Source: Jaapia argillacea MUCL 33604 (taxonomy: Eukaryota; Basidiomycota; Agaricomycetes; Jaapiales; Jaapiaceae). From it: DNA of 64,000 nt. The position numbers were made by a program, and so were the translations under genes. This document shows, in pieces, positions 23,639 to 33,766 of this stretch. How positions within the stretch are numbered: the first letter of the stretch is position 1; every line of letters begins with the position of its first letter. Location: NCBI GenBank assembly GCA_000697665.1, contig KL197711.1, positions 673,142 through 737,141 on the forward strand, read 5' to 3'. Below the pieces are notes generated by a model that saw only the letters and a program-made list of their open reading frames with translations, was not told the DNA's origin and ran no database searches.

Positions 23639-24019
23639 AATGGCTGAATGCTGAAGAAAAGGGGGTTTGGACAATACGGGGTCACCACGGAGTGTCTTAT
23701 CAACACTTCATTGTCGCCACTGATTGGAGAATGGCGCGATCGGTAAAGTTAGAGCAACCCCCACGAACGATTTTCGGTGAGAAAAACCGGCCAAACGATG
23801 GGTCGACCTCCGGGAGTGTGAGTAACCGCTGCGGTGAACGGTGGATTGATGATGAATCCAGACACATCGAGTGGATGGGAGTGGATGTCGTGTTTGAGGT
23901 GTTGAACGCGTGACGTCACGCGAAGGTGAGTGGTTGGCCTATCAAGTGCATGAACTATCGTGAATGTCGTACAGATAACGAACACCACAGACTCCGCTGA
24001 GTTCGGGTTCAATTGCCCT

Positions 24020-24480
24020 CCAGTTCCCATATGCTCGGGGAGACGTGACTTGGGCCTTGTGCCTCGAGTTTCTGTACGCCGGGCCGATTGGGATGATGGT
24101 CTGCTGCGATATAAGATTCAGAAGCGGTATCAATACCTGTCACATTGGGACGCTGCCCAAGACATCTTCGTACGAAATGTGATCGCCATAAGTCCGTATA
24201 CTGTCAGCGGAATACAGGATCAGAATATGACGGAGAAGAGAAAGGAGTTCCCCGATGACAAGACGGAAATGAGATAGTAGAAAGAGATATCGGCTTCAAG
24301 ATCAACGAGCGTCCACAAGGTGTAAAACTCGTGGTGGGTATCTGAGAAGCGGCGCATGTAGGAGAGGTCCCCGGCCCCTGGCATCACATATTCGCACTTC
24401 CTAGACCAATTGGACGATCGTTCCGGAGCTATGTTCGTAGGGAATATGGCCCCATGATAGGTCTCAGAGAAAGACAACTG
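24020..24480 (-). pseudogene. Decayed ICMT-like gene copy
   Basis: This is the remnant of a fourth member of the ICMT-like array that follows. On the minus strand the last conserved block is recognisable as IGPAYRNSRHKAQVTSPRAYGNW, against IGPAYQEYKSRVTSRILPGIW in the intact copy. Further up, a membrane segment SFLFSVIF followed by a stop and IPLTVYGLMAITF matches LLFSVM..IPLAACGVIAIAF. The GPY.YVRHP.Y active-site block is not intact (SYMRRFSDTHHEFY lies in its place), and no first exon can be found before 24818. The premature stop and degraded motif indicate loss of function. Confidence 0.65.
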
Positions 24481-24817
24481 GGCGTATGGACGGGCATTTT
24501 GATTGAGGAGCGATGCCGCTTGGTTCTTGCAAGAAGGACATCACGTTAGGATATGAAGATCTGTACAAGTCGAGGGCTCCCGAAGAGAGGAGATTATGAG
24601 AGGCTCTTCTGAGGGTCAGTCACATCATATATTATTCCTGGACACGTGATGACGAACAAATTGACCTTGGCCATTTCCAACGCTGCCGTCCGTGTGAACC
24701 CAAGTGAGAACGTGCACAATGTACTGGCTAACGGGAGTTGATAAAGTGGTGTCACGTCCTATAAAATAACACCAGAAGGAAGCGCTCCGTTCGCGTGTCA
24801 GTCAAAACCCCTTCATT

Positions 24818-25679
24818 TCACCAGATGCCTGGAAGGATCCGTGATGTCACTCGGGACTTATACTCTTGATACGCCGGTCCAATGGTAGGATCTTCAGTGA
24901 TGGTGTGTTCCTGCCCGGGAAATGGCTTCAGGATGCATCGCGTTGAGTTGATTCACAAATACTCTACAAACCTCTACGGGCATCTTGACTGCATAAGCAA
25001 TAGCCGTAACCCCAAAGGCCAAGAGCGGGATATATGACCAGGACATGACAGAGAAAAGTAGTTCCTGTGCCATGACGAGGCTAAACGAGATTTGTGAATA
25101 GACTCGAGGGCGCGGTTGAACCTGGCGTACCTGTACATGGGGTGGCGAACATAGCGATATGGGCCTGTTTCAACAAGCTTTGGCTTTTCGCGGACCTATA
25201 CAGAGTGACGGAGACGTCAAAGACACCCCACGGGAACAACAGAGATCACTAACGCCAATAGGGGAAAGTTGAGAGCCAAGATGTTTGTATATCCCGTCCC
25301 ATACCTTCCACAGTGTCAAAGTGACAACGCAGGCGACAACCCGAAGACCAGCCTTCTCCCCGACACCAATGTTCTCCGAGAACCCGAAGTTCTCCATCCA
25401 CTCTGGTTGCACGAACCCGTTCAAGGCAACGGTACCTGCGTAGACGGCGGGTGGAAGAAAGGATGCCATCACATGGATGATGGTTGCCCGTATGCCCCAC
25501 GGCGATTTGGGCATGGATGTGATCTCTCCTGCCTCTGCTTTCGCCTTTGTAGACCCGTGCTTGGTGTCACTGTAGATCTTGAAAACACAGGCGAGGGTTG
25601 TGAAGACCACGATTGACTCAACGCCATTCTCGTGAGATATGGGGAGACCATGGGGAAGTCGTAGGCCGGCGATGTACAT
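24818..25679 (-). CDS. ICMT-like methyltransferase, array copy A
   Basis: This is a membrane methyltransferase of the isoprenylcysteine carboxyl methyltransferase/phospholipid methyltransferase superfamily. The start MYIAGLRLP is at 25679. Exon 1 holds several hydrophobic segments (IIHVMASFLPPAVYAGTVAL, GLRVVACVVTLTLWKVWDG). A short exon gives VREKPKLVETGPYRYVRHPMYR, the superfamily's cofactor-binding motif. The third exon gives LLFSVMSWSYIPLLAFGVTAIAYAV, and the last ends DPTIGPAYQEYKSRVTSRILPGIW with TGA at 24818-24820. Length is about 260 residues, close to Ste14 (239). The true substrate (prenylated protein, lipid or small molecule) is unknown. This copy differs more from B and C than they do from each other. 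Confidence 0.82.
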
Positions 25680-26024
25680 GGTATTTGATATCGACGAGTG
25701 ATGCGCTGCTTCACTACTGTACCTTGGAAGGCTGGGCAGATTGAACGGGTATCTTCGTACTCTCGCACGTGATCTTCATCTGCATCTAACTTACGCCGAA
25801 TCCCAGTGTTCTGCTCGAATAATCTTCATGTTTGACTGAACAGATTCTACAATTTGGTGGAGTACACGACGCTAGTTACAGAGAATACGAAAAAAGGTAC
25901 GTAGTGGATAGATGAAATGTATCACAGGCTGGGTCGTTTGACAAAAGACATCGAGAATTCACATAGAAGGGAAGTAACTGACGGACTCACAACTACCGTG
26001 CTACCGTGCTACTGGCCCTCGAGC

Positions 26025-26963
26025 TCACCAGACACCTGGGAGGATACGCGAAGTGACTTGAGACTTATACTCCTTAAAAGCCGGGCCAATCCTAGGATCT
26101 TCGAGGAGCTTTTGTTCCTATAAACCGAAACGGCTTTAGCATGTGTCATCTGGCGATGTGGTTTCCAAGCAGTAACCTCAACTGGTATCTTCACAGCAAA
26201 TGCAATCGCTATGACTCCGCATGCAGCTAAAGGAATCCAAGACCAGAACATGACAGAGAAAAGTAGCTCCTGGACCAGGACGAGGCTAAATGAGAACTGC
26301 GATGAGACACCTGGTCGTTCCAGGACAATTTTGGGCGGGCAATACCTGTATGTGGGGTGGCGAACGTAACCATACGGTCCTGTCTTAACAAGCTGTGGCT
26401 TCTCACCGACCTGTACAGAGTCGTCAATGATATCCCACTAGGACGGAGATACTACTAACACCAATGGGAGCGAGCTGGGTGCCAATACACCCGTATACCC
26501 CGTCCCATAGCTTCCAGAGCCCTAGAGTGGCAATGCATGCGATAGTGCGAAGACCAGCTTTCTCCCTGACACTGGTGTTCTGAGAGAATCCAAAATCTTC
26601 CATCCAGGTGGGTTGGGCGAAGCCGTTCAATGCAACGGCGCCTGTGTAAACGAGCGTTGGGAGAGAGACTGAAATCGCGAGAAACTTGAAGGTCGCGCGC
26701 ACGCCCCCAGGTGATCTGGGCATGGTTTTGATCTCTCCTGCTTCTGCCTTCGCCTTCGCCTTCGCCATTCCCACTTTGATGTGTCTAAGGACCTTGAAAG
26801 TGAGTGCGAGTGTCGTCAACACCACTATCAATTCGGCCCGATTCTCGTGAAACTTGGGAAGATCGTATGGAAGCCGTAGGCCAGCGACATACAGGGTGAG
26901 GTCCACGTTGGTGAGTGAGGTCACTGAGGTGCCTGGTGTTGCTGCCAGTTGCGGATACCCCAT
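26025..26963 (-). CDS. ICMT-like methyltransferase, array copy B
   Basis: This copy has the same architecture as copy A. Its start differs: the codon aligned with the MYIAGLRLP methionine reads Leu (LYVAGLRLPYDLP), and translation must begin 26 codons upstream at MGYPQLAATPG (26963). Exon 1 ends IGVSSISVL; the short exon gives VGEKPQLVKTGPYGYVRHPTYR with the GPY..RHP..Y motif; the third gives ELLFSVMFWSWIPLAACGVIAIAFAVKIPVE; the last ends EQKLLEDPRIGPAF, then KEYKSQVTSRILPGVW, with the stop at 26025-26027. Insertion of an extra KAKAKAEAGE repeat unit relative to copy C is seen in the loop near residue 75. The substrate is unknown. Confidence 0.82.
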
Positions 26964-27131
26964 GACGTGACGCAGCCTTCAAATCAAGGAGTCACGGTCA
27001 GCCTCAAGTCTGCTCAAGTCTGCAAGCGAAGGCAGAGCCTAGGCAGGGGGATGAGAATACATAGGACGAGCTGTGTTCTGCATCCAGAATGGTCGGGAGG
27101 CTGCTACGATGCATACAGTGCGTGAAGGTGC

Positions 27132-27219
27132 TCAGAAATTGGGTATGAAGTCCTGGATCCTGTCTCTCGCATCCTGCGCTGGGGAGATCACGGGGAGATC
27201 GTAGGCCGGCAATGTACAT
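27132..27219 (-). pseudogene. Chimeric fragment: copied 3' end of VMA6 joined to an ICMT-like 5' fragment
   Basis: Positions 27132-27179 repeat the last 15 codons and stop of VMA6 (ending FIPNF instead of FIPIF). Directly upstream on the minus strand, 27180-27219 codes MYIAGLRSPRDLP, the first residues of an ICMT-like gene. The join fuses the two in one frame by chance (an open frame of about 100 codons spans it), but it is a duplication junction and not a working gene. Confidence 0.7.
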
Positions 27220-27791
27220 AGTATTTGATGTCGATGAGTGATGGAATGCTACCTTGGAAGGTTGGACAGGTTGAAGGGGTACAAAGATACTCTCGTGGCA
27301 CGTGACCTTCACCTCCAAGTCGATGCCAATTCCTCGCTATCAATAAATCAATGGCAATATCGACTTTCCTATGAGAGACGCTGCTCCAAGTCTACTGCAT
27401 CTACACGAAGCTGCACGCAAGAACGTTGAACACTCGCCGACATCAAGTGAACAAAGTTGGAGCAAAGAGTTTGAGCGTAACAGGAGCCTGGTAAGAAGTG
27501 TTGGCACGATAGCTACGAAGGAAGAGTGAGCTTCCCAAGTTCCCAGTATTTTGCTCGGATGATTGACTGGATTGATCCCATCCAACGAATATAACCCGGT
27601 AGCGTACACGACTTACACATAGTACACGACGTTACTAACAGAGGATATGAAAAGTTGCAGAAGTAAAGCTAGTGGAGAGATGAAAGGTATCACAGGCTGG
27701 GCCGTCTGACAAAAGACATCGAGAACTTGAGAGAGTGGAAATAATTGACGGACTCACAATCGGCGAGCTGCCGTGCTACTGGCCCTCGAGC

Positions 27792-28651
27792 TCACCAGAC
27801 ACCTGGGAGGATCCGCGAAGTGACTTGAGACTTGTACTCCTTATAAGCTGGGCCAATCGTAGGATCTTCGAGGATCGTTTGTTCCTATAGATCGGAACGG
27901 CTTCAGCATGTGTCATCTGGCGATGTGGGTTCCAAGCACCAACCTCGATTGGTATCTTCACAGCAAATGCAATGGCTATGACTCCGCATGCAGCTAAAGG
28001 AATCCAAGACCAGAACATGACAGAGAAAAGTAGCTCCTGCACCAGGACGAGGCTAAATGAAAACTGTGATGAGACTTTAGTCGCTCGAGGACTAGTTTGG
28101 GCGGGGACTACCTGTATATGGGGTGGCGGACATAACCATACGGTCCTGTCTTAACAAGCCGTGGCTTTTCACGGACCTATACAGAGTCGTCAATGATATC
28201 CCACTAGGACGGAGATACTACTAACACCAATGGGAGCGAGCTGGGTGCCAATATGCTTATACACCCCGTCCCATAGCTTCCAGAGTCCTAGATTGGCGAT
28301 GCATGCGATAGTGCGAAGACCAGCTTTCTCCCCGACGCTGATGCTCTGCGAGAATCCAAAATCTTCCATCCAGGTTGGTTGGGCGAAGCCGTTCAATGCA
28401 ACGGCGCCGGTATAAACAAGCGTTGGGACGAAGGCTGCAATCGCGTGGAGATAAGTCGCGCGCACGCCCCAAGGTGATCTGGGCATGGATTTGATCTCTC
28501 CTGCCTCTGCTTTCGCCTTTGCCGTTCCTACTTTGATGTGTCTAAGGACCTTGAAAGTGAGGGCGAGTGTTGTCAACACCACTATAGATTCGACCCCATT
28601 CTCGTGAGTTATGGGAAGATCGTAGGGAAGCCGCAGGCCAGCGATATACAT
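27792..28651 (-). CDS. ICMT-like methyltransferase, array copy C
   Basis: This copy is very close to copy B over exon 1 (PYDLPITHENGVESIVVLTTLALTF) and the later exons (TGPYGYVRHP, FSVMFWSWIPLAACGVIAIAFAVKIP, IGPAYKEYKSQVTSRILP in the last exon). I place the start at the internal MYIAGLRLP methionine (28651), as in copy A. An upstream ATG at about 28727, aligned with the start of copy B, is out of frame because of a 7-base insertion near 28690. The stop is at 27792-27794. Three introns are shared in position with copies A and B. The gene lies about 220 bases downstream of VMA6. Confidence 0.82.
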
Positions 28652-28872
28652 GTCGAGGTTCACGTTGGTAAGTGAGGTCACCGAGGACCGAGGTGACTGA
28701 TGTTGCTGCCAGTTGCGGATGTCCCATCACGTGATGCAGCCCTCAAATCAAGTCCGCTCAAGTCTGCAAGCGAAGGCAGAGTTTAGGCAAGGGCATGAGA
28801 ATACGTAGGACGAGCTATGTGCACCCAGAATGGTCGGGAGGCTGCTACGATGCATACAATGCGTGAAAGTGC

Positions 28873-30199
28873 TCAGAAAATGGGTATGAAGTCCTGGATC
28901 CTGTCTCTCGCATCCTGCGCGATACACTCCGCAATCCACGTCAAACTCCGGATCTCCTGCTCCTTCAGTTTGAAATAGCTGTAGAAGACGGCGTATTGGA
29001 ACTGCTGCAGGAATGATAGCTTGTTCAAGTGGACCTCCATGCGGAAGAAATGATCCTCCAGCTGTGCTGCCACCGACAAGTCGCCATCATCGCCGAGGAG
29101 ATCGTCGTGGCCGTTGCCATTGCGCGAAGGCGCAGATGTGTCGAAGAAGGATTTGTATTCGCCAATATTGTCGCAGACAAGGCGGACTTGCTCGATATCG
29201 TCTGCCCGAGCAAGATTATTATTTCCCTCAGGGAAGAGTCGGCCAATGGTGGGATACAGCTTCGCTCGAGCCTCCTTGTTTAGGTCGGTCCCAAAGGAAT
29301 TGATGGTGATATTGATCGTCCGTCTGTCGGCCTCAAAGGCAAGGATTCGGTGCATCACATCGTAGGTTGTGGACCCGAGAGTGCTGCAGTAACGATCAAA
29401 ATCCTCAAGGTACGCCTTGTAAACGGTGTTGCGAATAATTTCGATATTGAGGTCGTCCAAGTCGGATGCTGTGACACAATCACGGAAATAAGGGGCTGAA
29501 ATCAAGTCAGTGAATCAAATCTGGATTCTAAGAGATTGATATCACCCACCTAGAGGCGTCTCCACAAGCACAGTTCGGTACAGTTCCTCGACATTTGTGG
29601 CAACGCACAACGCAGGCATGGTATCAAACGACCCGAGGGGATGGCATCGCTCCAGCAATTCATGTGTGTCGCGCTCGTGGAGTGTACCAGTGATGAGCAG
29701 GATAACGTTGTCAATCATGTAGGCATACCTAATGAGGTCTCGTTAGTCGGGGTTTGCTGCGGGAGTAATATAAACACTCGCGTTATGTAGTCCAAGAATG
29801 TGCTCAAAGGCTCAACAGCATTACTCCTGATGAAGTTGAATTGGTCGACAAGGATCTGCGTCGCTTTGTCTGAGATGGTGGATGTTGACAGGGGTGACGG
29901 CTCGTTGGCCAGAAAGTTGCCATAATCGGTCGCGGATAGCTGCATCCGAAAGTCTGGGAGTGATGACAGAAAAGCTCTAATTTAGTTGAAGAAGATATAA
30001 AGATTAACAAGAGAGCGAACCATCCAGCGTCTCGCATTGCGTCAGGTTTGAATACTGGTTTTGGGTGAGGATACCAGCCTTGTATCCTCTGACAATACCC
30101 TCCAGAAACCCAGACGATACCTAAGAAACGGCAGAACAGTGTAAGAGCCTCGAAGAAAACCAATGAAAAACGGTGTACGTTGAAGAATAGCGCCTCCAT
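28873..30199 (-). CDS. VMA6: V-type ATPase subunit d
   Basis: Subunit d of the V0 sector couples the rotor of the vacuolar proton pump to the V1 stalk. The first exon gives [10 protein letters not shown] (start at 30199), then after an intron [31 protein letters not shown] and [21 protein letters not shown]. Later exons give [53 protein letters not shown] and [22 protein letters not shown]. The last exon is long and ends [14 protein letters not shown] at 28873. All family blocks are present. The final 15 codons have been copied into the neighbouring array. Confidence 0.94.
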
Positions 30200-30317
30200 A
30201 GTAGCAATATCGTCGTTGAGCGCAGCTGACACCAAGCTGCGAGTACTACAGTTCAAGTAGCGTGACTGTATTTGTCACGGACGTGACCAGTGTGCGGCCC
30301 GCCAGAGGCCGTAATAT

Positions 30318-30728
30318 ATGTTGGCCACGTCCATCCAGTGTCCACCTCCGACCCAACTATACGACGTAGCAGAAGGATCAACGGGAGGTCGCGACTTAGT
30401 GACAGCGGCCACCGGTGATAGTGTTCTCATGATCCAGAGGTCAAATGATAAGTACTATCCAAATTTATGGGCTTTTGCAATGAAAGATGGCCGCAATGAT
30501 GTCGACTTTACAACATATTCAATGAGACGTATGTACCACTCCATTCACATTAAGGCATACATACGTACAGATACGAGAACAGGGTATAAACGTGGGGAAG
30601 TGGATAAAGCTGAGTTGATCCAAAAAATGAGAGACGAGGCTGGATATAGTGGTCCATGGTATTCAGGCGAGCCTGGGAGGCCGATGCGGCGAGGTTACGA
30701 TAAAGAGATGGGAGAGGACGAGGAATAA
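30318..30728 (+). CDS. Small hypothetical protein, not recognised
   Basis: An ATG at 30318, 118 bases from the divergent VMA6 start, opens a 136-codon frame. Its C-terminal part looks like real protein: GYKRGEVDKAELIQKMRDE, then GYSGPWYSGEPGRPMRRGYDK and an acidic end. A likely short intron (donor GTATGT at about 30531, acceptor at 30571) would join SMR to HTRTGYKRGE and give a shorter protein. A further intron may remove the Met-rich middle. I know no family with this tail. Confidence 0.45.
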   Translation: MLATSIQCPPPTQLYDVAEGSTGGRDLVTAATGDSVLMIQRSNDKYYPNLWAFAMKDGRNDVDFTTYSMRRMYHSIHIKAYIRTDTRTGYKRGEVDKAELIQKMRDEAGYSGPWYSGEPGRPMRRGYDKEMGEDEE

Positions 30729-30819
30729 AGCATGGTCTCTAACCTCACCGGAAGCAATCATTAGAAAGAGTCGGGATTTAGTGAAGTCACTGCTCACCTT
30801 GACATTATCAAACGACTCT

Positions 30820-31836
30820 TCAAGCACGAGCCCATCGAGAGCATGGAGGGCTGAGATCATCCAGTATGGCTGCTCTTGTCCTCGCCTTGACATTCAATAG
30901 CCTGATGTGAAGAATCGGATCTCCAGCATCAGAGCTACGCCCGGTTACCGTGAACAAAATCTCGTCTGCCCACAAGACGGCTTCATAACGAGTGTACTTT
31001 TTAGTCTGCGCATGATACTCGCTCTGCTGAGGATCCAACCGCTGGTAGAAGTATCGTCCATCGTTCGGCATGGAGTTCGGTGAACTCCACCACGACTCGA
31101 ATTCGGACAAGGGGCGTTTGGATTCATTGACGTGCAGGAACCCTCCCGGAAACACTGTGTTCGCCACTATTGAAGGAGGGTGCTTGATTCCATTCGCAAA
31201 TCCACCTCCTCCCTGTCGACCTGCAAAATCAATCGTGAACCAAACCCTGTCCTTTGAAGAGTCGGAGTCGTTCGATGGTGGGTTAATATCGCGAGAGGCT
31301 GCAAGCCTGGGTAGATATTAGCAACCGTAGGGGACATTCGAATGGGGATCAACATACCGCAATGGCATATCACAGGCGCACACAATGACCGGTTGAGGAT
31401 TCCCTCGCTCATGACAATACAACCCTCCCTCGATATATTCCACAGTGGGAGGCAAGTGGTCCCCCAAAACGTCCTCCAAAGTGACTATCTGGCGCGATAG
31501 CCCTGCCCATTGCATATCAATAGTGGGGGAAGATGGCATCGTGAGCATACGCTGAAGACGAGCCAGTCCGTAGAATTCTGCATCGATCAGCAGATTCCGC
31601 AATGCTGTTTTGGTGTCCATGGTAGGCGGTAGTGCTCTCTCTGACAGGGGGAGAACATCGTAACCGCTCAAGTACTCAACGATGATGGCGAAAAGCTGAG
31701 GATTACGATCGAGGGTGATGGGTCCAAGGTAGCATGAGGAAAACAAGTTTGGGACAGTGTCGAACTCAATTTGCCCCTTGCTCAACTTGAATTCCTGGCC
31801 TCGGACGATGACTGTGAAACATTTTGATCCAGACAT
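30820..31836 (-). CDS. KCTD-type BTB (T1) domain protein
   Basis: Exon 1 starts MSGSKCFTVIVRGQEFKLSKGQIEFD at 31836 and shows the T1-like BTB fold: FDTVPNLFSS, DRNPQLFAIIVEYLSGYDVLPL and LLIDAEFYGLARLQRML. An intron of about 50 bases after CDMPLR joins to RDINPPSNDSDSSKDRVWF and TIDFAGRQGGGG, FESWWSSPNSMP, RYEAVLWADEILFTVTGRS and HIRLLNVKARTRAAIL. The frame stops at 30820, but another frame just downstream (ISALHALDGLVLEESFDNVK) looks coding, so the last exon may be different and the protein longer. KCTD-like proteins are often cullin-3 adaptors; the partner here is unknown. Confidence 0.72.
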
Positions 31837-32177
31837 CAGAACGAGAGGGCGAGGGGTGGAGAAAGGATGGAAAGCCTGGCGTGATCAGGGAAGGCATCAT
31901 AAATGTGTGTTAAATCAAGGTGCAGCATGCACCACTGCCACTGTGATGCACAAGGCGCATCGCCATGGTTTCATACAGAATTGGTCCCAGAAGCGATCAG
32001 CCACCGCACTGGGTTTTCCGTGAGCACAGAGGCCGACAAAGGCACGATCAAACAGGTGTTTCAATGGGAGGCCATTCATCATCAGGGCTGCAGCCCGTTC
32101 CTTTTTCGCTAAGGTGCACTGGCATGGTGCACAATCGAACAGGCTGACAGGAGGTTATGATATTTCAGCACTAAAAT
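31837..32177. other. Intergenic stretch between the KCTD-like gene and PHB2
   Basis: No coding signal is seen. It must contain the promoter of the KCTD-like gene and the 3' end of prohibitin-2. Confidence 0.5.
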
Positions 32178-33554
32178 TTACTTTTTGCCCTTCCATAAAT
32201 CCTTCGCATCCTCTCCGGCCACTGCGACTAGAATAGCGTGGGGTCAGTGGGATCACACGCAGTAGTCCATGAGATACGGACCATTCAGGAGAAGGCTCTG
32301 GGAGTCCAGCATGACCCGGTTGCCAGAAGCAGATAGGATACCAGCGATATCTCTCGCAGCCTCCAGACGTCTGAGTTGTAAGAAACCCTTGTTGTTGCGC
32401 ACGGCTTCGCCAATCAGCTCAGCACTTTGAGCCTCACCCTGCGCCTTTACAATGATTGACTGGAGAATTGAATAAGTCAGTCAGATGACCACGAAACGCT
32501 CCAAATATCAGCACTCGCCTGCTTTTCTTGGATTGCCTGATCAACTAGGAAGGCTGCACGGAGTGCTGTTTGTTGGGCGACCTGAGGAATTAGTCAGTTC
32601 CTCACTAGAAGATAGCTGAATGACAAGAAACGAACTTGTTTCGCTTCAACGGCATGTGTGAACTCTGGCGAGAAAGCAACATGTGTGATGGAAACGTCGT
32701 CAAGAACGAGGTTGAAGCGAAGGGCACGGCGCGTCAGATTTTCTCGGACAAGTCGTGACACCTAATGTAACGGGGCAGCGAAACGGAGGGGATATTCGTC
32801 AGTGTGTTGTCAATTTAGGCGTTCTAAGGGACTGACATTTTCACGTTGAGTGATCAACTGGGCCGCGTTGAATTGAGCAACAACGCTTTTGAGAACTTCG
32901 TTGACGATGGAGGGCAAAACTCTCTCGTCATAATCAGTCCCCAATTCGCGGAAAATAGTAGGTAAAGCCGAAGGATTTGGTCTTGACAGAACACGACATG
33001 TAATGTTGACCATTTGTAAATCTGGAACAATACGTGAGCAGAAAGATCAGAGAACACATCAAGCGGCGACATACCCTTCGTGCCCGTTAGACTGGCAATA
33101 TTCCGGGGCTTTGCACGAATGTCATACACAATGGGTGTTTCGAACCAGGGGATCTACAACGCGTGTCAATGTCCGCATGTCGATACACTGGAGAATGGTT
33201 GTACCATTAGATGCGTCCCTTCAGAGTAAACATCCTCCTTGACCCCATGTATACTGGAGGTTCGGGTAAGACCACGCTCAATAACATTTGGATAGCACTC
33301 ACCGTGTGTATTTGATTGCACGATGACCACCATCAACTGATATCGAACAACTCTTTGTCAGAGTCATTAACGCCGGAAGATACGTTGGACTCACCATTGA
33401 ATAAACTGGCATTGAGAGCGACACCTCCAGCAACCAGGGCTATGATGAGACCGCCTCCCGCAAACAGACCCTTCCCACCGGGCATGCCTCCTCCGCCCCC
33501 TGCTCCTCGCTGCAGTTGCTGTGCCAGTCGTCTGAAGGTATCTTGTCCGCTCAT
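32178..33554 (-). CDS. PHB2: Prohibitin-2
   Basis: This is a subunit of the ring-shaped prohibitin complex of the inner mitochondrial membrane, a chaperone scaffold for membrane proteins and m-AAA protease. The start at 33554 gives [17 protein letters not shown], then a glycine-rich linker and one transmembrane helix ([17 protein letters not shown]). The SPFH/band-7 domain is spread over short exons: [88 protein letters not shown]. The coiled-coil end follows ([39 protein letters not shown]). The final residues are LWKGKK with TAA at 32178-32180. The extended N-terminus identifies PHB2 rather than PHB1. Seven introns were read. Confidence 0.94.
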
Positions 33555-33766
33555 AGTGTTCGAGGAACGACAAGGACTGACGACGAGTTCGATGCCGAAG
33601 AATTCGTGGGTGTGACAGTAACGTGTGTGGGTCACACCGGCCTTTCCCGCCCCCTCAAAGTCCAGCCACCAGGTGGAATTGGAGCGCAAGTGAGAAAGAA
33701 TGCGAAATCTTCTTTCCTCTCGTCGTTGCACTGGAAGCGCTCAAAAATCAAGGCCCCACCGCCGCC
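33555..33766. promoter_or_regulatory. Shared upstream region of PHB2 and the PQ-loop transporter
   Basis: Only 212 bases separate the two divergent ATGs, so the two promoters share this interval. No TATA box is apparent. Confidence 0.5.

Larger units (their letters stand above)
25655..28920. repeat. Tandem segmental duplication carrying ICMT-like genes and the 3' end of VMA6
   Basis: The segments about 25655-27179 and 27180-28920 are similar along most of their length. Each contains the 5' flank of copy A (partly decayed in the second), a spacer with matching sequence (for example TATCACAGGCTGGG at about 25920 and 27688), a full ICMT-like gene, and 3' flank sequence of VMA6. The right boundary is sharp: identity stops after position 27179 and position 28920, which lies 15 codons upstream of the VMA6 stop. 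The second unit carries extra sequence in the spacer (about 27290-27600). Confidence 0.75.

Noticed and set aside
27004-27318. A 104-codon minus-strand frame containing MYIAGLRSPRDLP
   Set aside because: It crosses the duplication junction and joins an ICMT-like fragment to the copied VMA6 tail; it is not a gene.
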